Source of the DNA: Paramarasmius palmivorus
Taxonomy: Eukaryota > Basidiomycota > Agaricomycetes > Agaricales > Marasmiaceae
Length of the DNA stretch: 64,000 nt
Assembly: GCA_037176845.1 (NCBI GenBank)
Contig: JAYKXP010000071.1
Location: 1-64,000 of the forward strand
Direction: 5' to 3'
The position numbers were made by a program, and so were the translations under genes. Positions within the stretch are counted from its first letter, which is position 1. Every line of letters begins with the position of its first letter. The notes under the pieces were generated by a model. The model saw only the letters and a program-made list of their open reading frames with translations, was not told the DNA's origin and searched no databases. Shown here one piece after another: positions 1 through 11,057 of this stretch.

Positions 1-1114
1 TTCTTGAAGACGAGCCGTTTGTAGCCTCGCAGGAGTCGCAATCGTCACTCTTCTCCATAGACTCGACAAGACCACAGGTATCTCCGCGGAGGACTGGCCT
101 CCGAAGAGGTCGCTTGTACCTCGCCATGCCGTCTGGTCGTCGACTTCTCTGTGAAATTAATTGGGTCGGCCCTCTCATGGTGGCTATCCATTTCCGGCGA
201 AATGCTCGCCAACAATTACCCTGGGCCACTAAAAAGTTTTGCCACCCCCATGCAATTGGCATCTCAGTATCTATGGGGCAGAAAAGTCTACGACGCAAGC
301 GCTCGCCTGATGCCGGCTTATGAGAAACGGATGTCATCATCACGACGAGGTTCCTACGTCGTTGCCGACACCCTTCAGTCCATCTTACTCCGAGGATTGG
401 GACAACTTTGCCGAAGAGCTTGAAGTAGCTCTCGGAAACCCACCCGAGGTCTTCGCAAAAGAGACGGTCTACGAGGTCGAAGAGCTTCAGCCTAGCTCTC
501 GCCACTCAGGGTAGGCCGACGACCCAGTCAGGGGTTGATGGTGGATCCTGAAAAATGATTCAAGAAAGATTGCTCTGCCCTAATAGCGTACAAGTACGGA
601 TATCGAATCGGTAAGGGAAACGAACAGAGCGCTCAAACGGTTACCCTGATGATGACAGTGGGGATATGCAGGAGTTTTTTCTTCCCTCTGGACAGAACCA
701 CTACTCTACCTGCCAACAACCTCGACCAGCTCGTCCCCGCGGGACTCCTTTATACGCGAACGACGAGTCTGTGGCGTACAGATGTGAGCTGGCTATGCGG
801 CACACATCGGAGTTCACTGTGGATGCGAGGATGCGCTTCATGAGGAGATCCACTCTGTCTGTGTACATGATACAGATGATTCTGATGAATGGATGATGAC
901 GACGAAATGGGAGAAGCCTTACCTATGATTCGGCTTCGCTCATGAATATACTCGAGAATGTGCCCTTCCACGCAGAGAACTCATTACATTTCTTTATTGC
1001 GCAGCTCAGCGATCCAGTGGTAAACTGTTCCCTTACCGTCTCTCTTGAATTAAGATAATTTTCTAATTGAATTGAATCATAATTAGCTATGTTATGATGA
1101 CAATCGAACAACAC
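1..1114 (+). other. Unassigned left edge, possible 3' part of a gene
   Basis: Several short plus-strand open segments (about 3-323, 151-423, 320-514 and 666-896) overlap or abut. They could be exons of a gene that starts outside the window. I recognise no domain and found no splice pattern that joins them convincingly. The segment near 320-514 is acidic and rich in Pro/Ser. It may equally be non-coding sequence with chance open frames. Confidence 0.2.
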
Positions 1115-2739
1115 AGATCCATCTTAATCAAGCCGTGATTCGAGGAGGAAGGAAATCATGATGCATGATGCGTTCTGTGCAACCAAGTGATAATATGACG
1201 CGCCACGTGCCCGATTGGAAAGAATTTTCGCCGGTGGGTTCCTCTTGCATGCAGGAGTAACCACTCTTGCCAATGCCTCAGCTCTCTGTATACCTAACGC
1301 ACAGCCTGCTTCGCAGTTCCCTCACGCCAGCTGCTTGAACATAGGGAATATTCACAGTGTGCCTCCTCCTCCTTCATTACCAGTAGATTAGAACCAAGCT
1401 AACGAATCTGTTCTGGCCTTGACGTGAAACCCTTTGGCGAAGATGAAGTCAGGTAGCAGCTGTGGCCGCTAACGTAAAAGCAGCACCACTGACGCCAGTC
1501 TATCTGCCATCATAGGTGTCCTGGTATCACTGGAAAGTATCCTGTGCCTTGTATCAGCCCTATGCACAGGACCGGAGATTGGCCGCTGCTCTTGGGTAGG
1601 GTAAACTCATATATCCTGGAGGCCAGTAGACCTTTGTGCTCGCGGTCCTTCTAGTTCCAGGTCTAGTATCGAGTTTTGATTTTGCTACGGCCCGCGCATT
1701 GAGACCTGGCTACAGGTTTCTGGGGCTCAACCGTCAAGTGTGAGTTCGACTTGAGTAGCACCTGGACGCGTTTTCTACGCCCTGTGATGGATTTTATGTA
1801 GGTTTACCTTTAAGTGTAGAATTGGCGGCCGTCCCACCTTACGCCAAACCCAATTCCTCGTGGTTTCAGCACAGACTTCAGAAGAACATACAACGACAGC
1901 AGTTAGCACCGTCAAGACCTTCGAGAATTCGCACGAAGATTGTGTCGCAAAACTGTCCTGAAGGTATTATCGACGGAGGCTAGCATAGCGCAACGAGCAT
2001 GTGTGCCTCGTCAGAAGGTGGGCCAGTTATTGCCTGGTTCGTCACAGTGTGAAGAAGAGTTATAAGGACGTGTGTCTATCGACGAGGACTTTACTCGCCG
2101 GCTGGTTGAGTGCAGGCTTGGGCTACGTGACGGATGTTGAGTGGGAATAGAAAAGATGTTTAGTGCTCCAGGTATAGCATGCTTATGCTGCAGTATTCAG
2201 TTAGAGCGTTAACAGTAACCCCCATGTCATATATAATTTAGCCGTTACTGGCGACAAGCGCCTATCACAGGCGTTCGTTTTCACTCGCGCATAACCTATG
2301 GCCCCTCTGAGAGCTAAGCGTAACACTACCTGTACCACTTCTCGTAGGGATTTTCCTCTCGATCCTCCACTGCCTGCTATACCGTCTACGCACCAGTCAC
2401 GTGCGATTTCCGGAAAGCATCCATGCCGGCAACCTGAGACGCTACACCCTCAAAGACACCTCGTGGCCGTTCCTCTACCACGCCGGACTTTCAGTCAATC
2501 CACGCCTACATAATTGCTCTTATACGTCCGGAGCTTATCTTCTTTCCTGGCAATGCATGCGTCGGAAAGGCATCGTGCATAGCGCTTGACTCGGTGGCGC
2601 AGGGTGGTTGCTATTTCGGCCACTCGACCACCGCAAGGCTAAGAGATGCGGGATGGTGCACTCAGTAGAGGCGTCTTGGCGCGCCGCTAATAATTGAAGG
2701 CTGTTGTGAATTTACTGGTTTTGCCTCGACCTGCCCCCG
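1115..2739. other. Intergenic stretch without recognisable genes
   Basis: No open frame of 60 codons or more exists on either strand between about 1115 and 2297, and the two short frames at 2298-2589 resemble nothing I know. The missing N-terminal half of the downstream DAO oxidoreductase should lie here if that gene were whole. I could not find its nucleotide-binding GxGxxG segment. Confidence 0.5.
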
Positions 2740-3361
2740 AGCTGCCCCCATGCTAGATTTATACCACTGGTCAGTCTCGGTGGTGGGGGGCCGCGTAATA
2801 GCGTGCGACAAGCGACACAGGCATTCGAACAGTCGTATGTTTCTGACGACTCCGTGTGTAATGCGGTTGTCGGGCAAGCGTTGAGAGGTTTCCTAGGGAG
2901 CCTGTATGAAGGAGAACAAGAGGGCGCAGGCGCAGTTGAACGTGAATGGGTGAGTATAGGTTCTTCTACCTATCATCCATGGCTAATTAGATATGACAGA
3001 CTGGTATCATGGGCTATACTAGGACAGGCGATCCTTTTGTACGTCACCTAACTACTGCTCTACTTTCCTTGAACTCATACAATTGCGCAGGTTGGTCCAG
3101 TCGTGGATCACTCCAGCTCTTCAAACGATTACGAAGGTCAATATATTGCGGGTGGTTATACAGGACATGGGATGCCGAGAGCTTTTGGGTGGTATGTCTT
3201 CTGTTGGCAGTTACGCATCTTCTAATCGACCTCGTAGTGCCGAACTCATAGCCTCGATGCTGCTCGCTGACATACAGGAAAAGAAGTGGATCGTGCCTGA
3301 CTGGGTTCCGGATCGCTGGCTGACGTGGAACGAAAGATCAAACACTACTTTTGCTATATGA
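2740..3361 (+). pseudogene. 5'-truncated FAD-dependent (DAO) oxidoreductase
   Basis: The C-terminal part of a DAO-superfamily flavin oxidoreductase is readable over four exons: about 2740-2949, 3000-3038, 3091-3188 and 3238-3361, with TGA at 3359-3361. The joined product contains TGIMGYTRTGDPFVGP and then GGYTGHGMPRAFG, the hallmark C-terminal FAD/substrate segment of fungal DAO proteins. It ends with a PDWVPDRWLT-type tail. The splice sites are regular and the exon frames agree, so this half is not scrambled. The N-terminal Rossmann half, expected to be some 250-300 residues, is not visible upstream, so the gene is called truncated. Alternatively an upstream exon set was missed behind longer introns. 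Family assignment is firm and truncation is moderately sure. Confidence 0.65.
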
Positions 3362-3410
3362 ACGTGTTACATGTATGACGTTGCGCCTCTTTAATGTAAA
3401 ATGACCCAGA

Positions 3411-4328
3411 TCACCATGCTCTCACTTTCCCACTGACATAGAATTTGCCTGGTATTGCATGAATGGTCAGCTTGTTCCGCTAACAATCAAATACGGGGCA
3501 CATACATGTCTTATCGTCATCCTCCGGACCCAGCAATGCCCAAGGCAATATGTATTTTGCTGCATCTTCTGGAGACCTCCCTTCCTTCATGTACCCGTTG
3601 AACTTTGTCTTCACGATGCCAGGACATATACAATTGACCCTGATCTTCTGGTCTCTCAACTCATTCGCCAGACCAATTGTATAAGCGTTGAGTGCAGCTT
3701 TCGAGACCGAGTAGGCATTCGCCATCAGATATTTCCGCCCTTCTTCATCCGTAGCGTTGTGGTGATTCGATCCCAATCCCGAGGTAACATTAACTATGGC
3801 ACCGTATCCTGGCTTTGCTTTCTTGATGAGTGGCATGAAAGTCGTCGTGACACTGATAACGCCGAATAGGTTGGTATCCATGACTCGTCGGTATTCTTTG
3901 TAGTCACCTTCACTTGGGTTTGCGAAAGTGCAAAGGATTCCTAGATAGAACCGGGTCAACTATTTTCGGAGACAAGATTGAGCCTACCCTGTCACGTACC
4001 CGCGTTATTCACCAGAACATCTAACCTATTGTTCTCCTTCTCGATCATCTCTTTCGCAGCTATCACTGATTCCGGGTCTGTCACATCTATCCGAATATAA
4101 TGTGCATCCAGTCCGTTCTCTGTCAACCTGGAACTGCGGAAAAGGTTACTAAATATCAAGCAACCGATATATTTCACATTTCACATACGCCGCTTCTTTT
4201 CCCGCTTCTTCTCTTCTCGCTCCGACGTATACCTTGTGACCTTTCTCTGCCAGCTGCTTTGCAATTTCGAAACCAAGGCCATCGTTAGCACCAGTGACGA
4301 GGATAATCTTTGAGGATGGGTCAGACAT
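3411..4328 (-). CDS. Short-chain dehydrogenase/reductase (SDR), orphan copy of the 44.7-50.6 kb array
   Basis: Classical SDR, an NAD(P)H-dependent carbonyl reductase-like enzyme; the substrate is unknown. ATG at 4326-4328 begins MSDPSSKIILVTGANDGLGF, which holds the TGxxxGxG cofactor motif. Then follow the DVT adenine-ring segment, LDVLVNNAG, the catalytic YSVSK (YxxxK) and NCICPG. There are four exons. The last intron splits a Cys codon after LLGPEDDDKT, and a tiny terminal exon encodes KFYVSGKVRAW before TGA at 3411-3413. Intron positions, the EDDDKTC stretch and the Trp end are the same as in the four tandem SDRs 40 kb downstream, so it belongs to the same paralogous set. The exon before the active site starts with a poorly conserved stretch, so that splice site is less certain. 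It lies on the same strand as the kinase upstream. Confidence 0.88.
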
Positions 4329-4712
4329 GATGGAGTGTTGAAGAAAAGAGCGAAAACGACGCACTTTATATCGATAGCCAGAACGCGTCTTGTGCTGATC
4401 CGTCAACACGCCGAACTCCAACTCTTATTCATCATCACCGAGGTTGCCGCAACAGCGCACAACGATATGATACACGCAGAGCAATGATACAATAGCACAG
4501 AGACTATACAAAGCTATCACTACCCGTTGACCCTTGAGTGTCCATGTTTAAGTATGTACAAACTGTTCGTCCATCAAAACGAAATTTACTCCGTGCCTAT
4601 TGCCCAAGTGTTCAGAGAACCAAAGGAGGCATCATAGACCGAGGAACGCCGTCCTCAATATGCTGCGTGATAGCCAGCAACAATTAGTCCACGTTCGAGC
4701 CACCAAAAGCAA

Positions 4713-7180
4713 TCACGAGCCCTTTCGGCGTCTACCCCTTCGTTCCCTAAACCACTTCCATGCACCCCGAAGCTCCATATCATTCCAGATACTCTCCGCG
4801 GGTAGCCTGGACGGGAACAGCGGCTCAGACTGCCCTTGTCTCTCCTCTCTGCCAAAGTCCTCCTTGCAAGGGGTCAACAACAGCTCCGAGTCAGATTTCG
4901 ACTGTTCCCAATGAGCCGGTATAGTTTCGATCCAAGGAGTATCTTCAAAGGACGTCGACACGACGAGTTCACCCGAAGTAGGCGTAGCCGGTGATAGCGA
5001 ACTCGCTTCTGAAAGGGAACCAGTTTCCGAGTCTTCAGAAGAAACTGAATCGAGTGTGGGCGAGGTACTGGGCGAAGGAATGGTATCCGGGGTTGTCCTG
5101 ACGCGTACTAGAAGGGATTGGAAGAAGTTTTGCAAAGTTTCCGTAACCTGGGGCACCTCCTCCTCCTCCTGAACATCCTCCTCATCGTCGAGCGGAACAC
5201 CGAGTAACGGCGAATCAGGTCTCGCGCGTTCGGGTGCAGGTGACCGCTCTTCTTCCTCCCCAAGCTCAAGATCCACATCCACCAAATCCAACGCCTCGAT
5301 CAACTCCTTCCCATCGTCTTCCTCGTTCTCGCCCAACCATTCATCCAACAACGCCAGCACCTCATCTGCCGCTGGCCTTAACTCCATATCTTCGTCCCAA
5401 CACATCTCCAACAGCTCCCATATAGAATCTGGACATCGCTTCGGATGAGCCGGCCGCACACCGTTAAGAACATCAATCATGATTTTCATATCAGATTTCT
5501 GTTCGTAGAAGGGTGCGTTGCCGGTGATGATCTGGAAGTCGACATGTAAGCATAAGCCACGATGCACACACGAGAAACGTAACACTATACCTCAAGTATC
5601 GTACACCCCAAAGCATAAATATCCCTTGTCCTTCGACCGCAGGCGTTACCCAGATCATTATCCGCATCAGAGACACCCGGAGTGATGAGTTCGGGTGCTA
5701 GCCAACGCAACGAGCCGCGAACCTCGAAGGAATCGGTAAAGTCTGAAAAGGGAGAGCTTCTCTCGACGACGGATAGACCAAAGTCTCCGATACAGCAGGT
5801 TTCATCGTTTGATACGAGGATGTTGCCCTAGAAAGGTGGAGATGGTGAGCTGAGCGTTCATCAGAGTAAACCTTCAAGTCGAAAGAACTCACAGCTTTGA
5901 TATCGCAATGCACTATTGGAGGTGAATGTCGATGTAGGTAGCGTAAACCCTCTGCAACCTGACGAGCCTATTGAATCCAATGTTAGCGTAAGTCTCGAAG
6001 AGATACGCGGCGAAACGTACTAGCCCTAGCTTTCGTGACATTGAGTAGAAAGGCCGCCGCTCCAAAAAGCTCGATAAGCTACCATTCTCCATCCAAGGTG
6101 TAACTATTGCGAAACTAGGAACAAAGTCCTCGTCATTGACGCCGAGAAATTGAAGGATATTGGGATGCTGGAGTTGTCGCCAGAGTAAGACTTCACTACT
6201 GAGATCCTGGAGAAAGAGTGTACCGTCAGCTCGTGGTTATTGAGATTGGTAGTGGACATACATTCATAGCCGTTCTTCGTCGATATGTCTCGGTGAATAC
6301 GCGTAAAACCTTCACGCAGACTATCCTGTTGCCTATATGGCCTTTCCAAACATCCTGTCCAAATCCAGTTAACCAAGACAGGTGGTATCACAACGCGAAC
6401 AGCGTACAGAGAAGCCACCGCAGTTCGTCGGGTACCGTCCAACCGGAGAGACCTTTGAAAGGTAATATGAAGGTGGAAGCACTGCGTGCAGCCAACTGAG
6501 ATAGCGGATATATGTGATACAGTCTGCTCGCGGTATCGTCGACTGCGGGTTGTCCAATTCCTGAAGGGTCGTAAGTATCAGATAGTAGGATGAAGCACCT
6601 GAGAATAATGCTCACCAGTTGGAGCAGCTCCATAACACACGGTGCCCACCTACTCTCTAATCCTCTCAAGAGTTCCGTGACGTGGAAGACAGTATGGGTC
6701 GATAGATAGGCAGAGAGCTCCGTCGAGGTCATGAAAGGCGGTATTTCGTCGCCGTCTTTCTCTGAACAGGATATATATCCCCTTCCGCAATGAATAACCA
6801 GCAGAACGTTGTCCACTTCATTCTGGCGTTGGTTGCATGCGTGAACAAGTCGTGTTGTTCCATCCCCAACAGAAAGCAAAATATTGATTTTCTGAACAAG
6901 ATGGGGGGCTTTTCTGATGACCTTTCCACATTCTGTGCCCAAACGTATGGGATCCTCTCCCCTGCAGGACCTTTAGCTTGCACCGAGCATAAAGAAAAAC
7001 GTGGAACACGCACCCCGCTGCCCAAAACTCCTTCAACACGTCCAACAAATCAACCAACTGATACCCATCGCATGCAGCTCCACCATCCAAGTGCCGTTTC
7101 AAAGCCCTCAAGCTGGCAATACATTCTGGGTTGTTCCATTGACTTGCGAGGAGAGATGACGGGCCCGGGCAAGACGACAT
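4713..7180 (-). CDS. TKL-type protein kinase
   Basis: Predicted Ser/Thr kinase of about 690 residues in eight exons. ATG is at 7178-7180 and the stop at 4713-4715. The N-terminal ~250 residues are helical-looking and carry no known motif. The kinase domain then shows a glycine loop (CGGFSDVWKG), the invariant Lys in VCVKVLR, QLQHPNILQFLG, a gatekeeper region VTPWMENGSL, the catalytic loop IVHCDIK, GDFGLS (DFG), RGSLRWLAPE (APE) and RDIYALGC. HCD in place of HRD is usual in Agaricomycete TKL kinases; Asp and Lys are present, so activity is plausible. The C-terminal ~200 residues are acidic and Ser/Pro-rich and end in a basic RERRGRRRKGS. The reading across introns is consistent, and one intron interrupts the glycine loop after GGFS. 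A further 5' exon between 7205 and 7530 cannot be excluded. The target is unknown. Confidence 0.85.
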
Positions 7181-7892
7181 GAGAGGGTTGCGGAACCCTA
7201 GTCGCTAGAAGCGATGAAAAAGGACAGCATCGTTCCCCGGGCCATCCCATGATAGTGCAGTGAAGTTCACGGGGGTGAGAAGCTTCAAGCTCTCAAGGGC
7301 TGTGCACATTCTTCTGATGCCATTCAAATTAGAATGATCTGGCTCAACAGAGCTTGACTCGGTCCTCGGAGCTGTGGTATGTACGGTGTTGGTAAAATTG
7401 ATCTTGAGCTCGACTAGATGACTCACCATCGGCGACGGACAGTGCACTCGACACTGTGGAACGAGGAAAAGAGCAGAACCCCAACATTCTCACGGCCTTG
7501 GAGATGGCGAAATGAACGGTGACCAATTCTGCGTCATGGTATCAAGCGACGTACACTTCGTTTCCGACACCCCGCGGACTGTGATGTCACGGCCCTCTTT
7601 TTCTATATACTGCCATCGTCGTCGCCCGACGATGTAACGGTAAGCCAGCATTCCAAGCTGTCAAAGTTCTACAGCTAAAAAAAATATTTCAGGACTTTTA
7701 TATCTAGATTATTGAGAAGACCCAGACTGCAGGAGAAGGACAATGAATGGCTGAGGTGCGTAACCATTCACTTACATTTTTCTATTGTTCTTACTCTTTC
7801 TTTCAATGTATTCAGGTACCGTATACCCCTCACGTGGACTCGAAAAAACCACCTTACTGCCCCACCCATCCTCTACGTCGACGCCGCGGACA

Positions 7893-7935
7893 CTCTATTA
7901 AGGTAGACGTCCGGCCGTTCCTCTATTAAGGTAGA
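7893..7935. repeat. Two direct repeats of CTCTATTAAGGTAGA
   Basis: The 15-mer CTCTATTAAGGTAGA occurs twice, starting near 7893 and at 7921, with about 13 bases between copies. It lies 30-70 bases upstream of the palindromic repeat. Confidence 0.8.
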
Positions 7936-7966
7936 GGAATGCGGCGGCTGTCAAGACTCAAGGAAT

Positions 7967-8149
7967 GGGCGCTTCGTATCCAATAATCTTCGATACGAAG
8001 CGCTGGTTTGGTATGGGCGCTTTGTATCGAGAATTATTGGATGTGAAGCGCCGGGTTGGAGTGGGCGCTTCGTATCCAATAATTTTCGATACGAAGCGCT
8101 GGTTTGGTGTGGGCGCTTTGTATCGAGAATTATTGGATACGAAGCGCCC
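7967..8149. repeat. Tandem pair of 96-base units, each a large imperfect palindrome
   Basis: Two near-identical units follow each other with a 96-base period (7967-8062 and 8063-8149). Each unit starts GGGCGCTTCGTATCCAATAA and ends with its reverse complement, TTATTGGATACGAAGCGCC, the first unit carrying a base change (GATGTGAAG). Within each half there is a smaller inverted repeat (GCGCTTCGTATC ... GATACGAAGCGC). The sequence CTGGTTTGG lies near the centre. The strand can therefore fold at two scales. No coding potential is convincing, since the open frames on both strands simply read the repeat. Confidence 0.9.
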
Positions 8150-8851
8150 AAGGATCTAACTGTTCGTCTTGGACAGATGGTTGCTTTCCAGGGTGTGACT
8201 GTCACGATAATGGTAGGTTCTCCCCTCAGCTATCTACCTTCTAAAACTAAAGTATTGTCCATAGGACTATGGTACCGAGGTCAGGAGGAGCAGTAGGGAT
8301 AATGAGGCAGGGGAAAAATAGTCAAGGTGCGTGGTTATTAACTTGAATTTTTCCGTGAAATCAACTGACTACAGCCACAACCAACGACAGTGTCGGTTTT
8401 CGGTGAGACTTCGCTCATCCACATTGTGTTCAAGGACATTATACTGGTAATTATACATGAAGACCTCCCAAAATCAACCTTGTAACAGTCACAATGATTC
8501 AACCAGTACTCCTTTACATACCAGGCTCCTTGTCCCCATTGGTGATTAGACACAATAAAGTTCAAAACGAATCTTGAAACCATGTCGAATGATACGTCAG
8601 TTTATCACGGCTCTTTCAGACAAGATGGTTTTGCAAGTGCAATTCTATCTTCATTCAAATATTCAAGCTCTTGAACTCAAGCATGTAATCTGTGTGGCAT
8701 TTTTTTCGCGTGGATGAAGGAATAGTAGTACAACGTAATAAGAACTGGGGCATGGGGACAGGAACATAACGTAAATATCATTGTGAGTGGGGAAGGTTAT
8801 GACGACAAGTTACCTGGACTTATGCACGTTGAAACTATCCAAGACCAATGG

Positions 8852-10842
8852 TCAACCAGATGTCTCCTCCTCCTTCTCCTCCTCCTCATCCTCCTCGACC
8901 TCGGCCTCATCGACCTCATCGACCTCATCCTCATCCTCATCCTCACCCTTCTCCAGGGGAATATCCTTCAACACAAAGCCGGTAGCTGTGATAACGGTGT
9001 GAAAGAGTGGAATACATGAGAGCTTCTCCTCATAAGGGACAGCTAACTGTCTCCAATCAGGTTGAACAAAGATGATTCGCCAATACTCCAATGCTGGGAG
9101 CTTATCGAACCGCTGGTGGAGTCGACGGATCGCTGCACTAAGATTCTGTGTAGGTGCTGTCGTCATTTGCAGTAGTGTAAGCGTGCCATCTACCACATAA
9201 AAGCAATCGAGTCCAGGTTCATTCGATGCCTCTGGAACATATAGCCTGTTTGGCTGGACCGCTAGCTTGGGGCGACCAACTGGATAATCAATGTGCTCCA
9301 TCCCCTTGAACTGCCACATCAAGGGTTGCTCCTGTGCTTCCACCCGATTCCGTGACATCCGTAGGTGTGTATCTCGCGCAAAAGCAGAATACCACCTTGG
9401 TTCATGCTTTTTCCGACCTCGAGCTTCAGAGGAAGGACCTGCCAGCGTAGTGGGAAGTGTTGGTGACTCGGCTTCTCGTCGTGCCTTTTTTCTTGCTCCA
9501 TTTCCTTTCCCTGCGTCGAGAGCAGAACCTCCCTTCCGTTTGGCAGGAATTCCCACGTTGCGAGTCATTTTGTACATCGTCTGGGGTAGCGTCTCCCCTA
9601 CTTTGACCGCCGCCAACTGAGCGATGATGTCTATCTCGTAGAGGTGGCGGCCAACTACCGATCCTCCCCGGGAGATGTGAGAGAAAAATAGCATCATCCA
9701 CTCTCTGTTCTTGACTTCCTGCTTAAGAGCTCTCGTACGGAGTTCGCAGAGGACATATGGGGATAGGAGAACTTTGCAGGTTGTCGTGCTGGCTTCAGAA
9801 CCTGGTTCTGGGCTTTCGTATATGAAACAATGCAGTGTTTCGGGGTCTTGAAACATTTGAGGGCCTGCGACGCATATACTCGAAAATTTGTCTCTGATGC
9901 GTTGCAGCATATACGAGTAGGAACTGGTTAGGAAAATATTCCGAGGAACCCTTCCAATGTCGAGCATTCTCTCTTGAGCCACACGCCATGATACTCCATG
10001 CAAAAAGCAACTGGGAGAGGAAATCAGAGATAATCCTTATATGCAATTCACTATGCGCACCCGTTCTGGAGTTCTTGATCCGACCATCCTCGCATGTACA
10101 GAGTCTCCGTGTCGAGCGTTTTATCGCCCCATGCATGAAACCTTTTAGCTCCTTGTGGTGATGAAGTGAAGACGATGTTAGCCCTAACGGGCCGGCCTGC
10201 TGTTAGAACCGGAGGTATCGACTCGTGTTCGGCTCCGTCGAGCAAAAGCCAAGTAGAAGCGGGGAATCGCTTGATGTGTTCTTTTTCGAACCGAGAGTCC
10301 ACCTTTGCACAGTCCACGCCTTCTTCGGAAAAGTAGTACAGCTTTGAGTCTGTACCGTCATAGAATAATGTGGGTTTCTGTTCCACGCATCGGTGATAAA
10401 GAATGAACTTTCTGAATGCGGTTTTACCTGCGGCGGGGTCAAATCCAAGACTGGAAAAAGGAGAAAACAACTCACCGATACCAGGGTGTCCAGTTATCAT
10501 GGTACCCCGTCTCCTATCCATTAAAGGTGTTATTGGGGTCCGATGTGATTGGTTGCTAAGCTTTGCCATCATTATCTGGTATTCCTGCCGGACAAAGAGT
10601 CTGGCTGAACCCATGACAGGAAAGGTTGTCCCAGCTTTGAAAGCGAGTAAATCAGCTGCTGAGAGGATGGGTTCAACCTCGGGCGGGGCGGATTCAACAC
10701 CCTCCTTCGAGATGACAGTGACTTCCGCCGGGACTTGAACGACATCCTTGGGATCAGCCTTGCCCCAACATTTCTCCCAGTACTTGAGCTGCGTGCCCTG
10801 GCGTGCCTTGCTCCATATCGTTGGGTCTAGGATGGTTGACAT
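8852..10842 (-). CDS. Crinkler/RHS-type P-loop protein with nuclease-like C-terminus
   Basis: About 630 residues in three exons. ATG at 10840-10842 begins MSTILDPTIWSKARQG; the stop is at 8852-8854. Residues about 140-150 form a Walker A motif, GHPGIGKT, that exists only after a 48-base intron is removed between GHPGIG and KT. Then follow WLLLDG, a Walker B-like segment, IVFTSSPQGAKRF and the WSDQELQNG region, which matches the ATPase half of fungal Crinkler-RHS-type proteins. A basic segment near the middle (KRKGG...ARKKARREAE) looks like a nuclear localisation signal. The C-terminal part, with GLDCFYVVDG and LLQMTTAP, resembles the degenerate restriction-endonuclease-like domain of that superfamily. 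The last ~30 residues are nearly all Asp/Glu. The cellular role of fungal members is unsettled; nuclear action is inferred from the basic stretch. Confidence 0.75.
8861..8952. repeat. TCC/TCATCC low-complexity tract encoding the acidic tail
   Basis: A purine/pyrimidine-asymmetric tract of TCC, TCA and TCGACC units encodes the Glu/Asp tail of the Crinkler-like protein on the minus strand. Such a tract is prone to length change. The plus-strand frames here (poly-Leu, poly-Ser) are shadows. Confidence 0.8.
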
Positions 10843-11057
10843 TGGGTGAGATGTGGCGGGACAGCGAGAGTTCAAAGTCAATTATATAATACACGAACAG
10901 TAACAGATTTGGGTTAGGGGTTCTGAGGGGTTCAATTGCGCAAGCATGCGACTCCGCTAAGTACATGATAGCTCAGGTAAATAACTACTACAGATAAATA
11001 CCTCGCCGGCTCTTCGTAACCACATAAAGGTGCCCTTTAAATCTTCCTCATCGACCA

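Larger units (their letters stand above)
7181..8851. other. Intergenic region with repeats
   Basis: Between the kinase start and the 3' end of the Crinkler-like gene I see no gene. Minus-strand frames at 7205-7526 could be an untranslated or extra 5' exon of the kinase. The notable contents are the 15-base direct repeats near 7893-7935 and the palindromic tandem repeat at 7967-8149, listed separately. Confidence 0.5.

Noticed and set aside
3459..3869. 136-codon plus-strand open frame
   Set aside because: It lies antisense to the conserved third exon of the SDR gene and has no similarity of its own.
7965..8205. Repetitive open frames on both strands over the palindromic repeat
   Set aside because: Both frames merely translate the repeat units; there is no start context or family similarity.
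8783..9019. Plus-strand poly-Leu and poly-Ser open frames
   Set aside because: They are the antisense reading of the Asp/Glu tail tract of the Crinkler-like gene.
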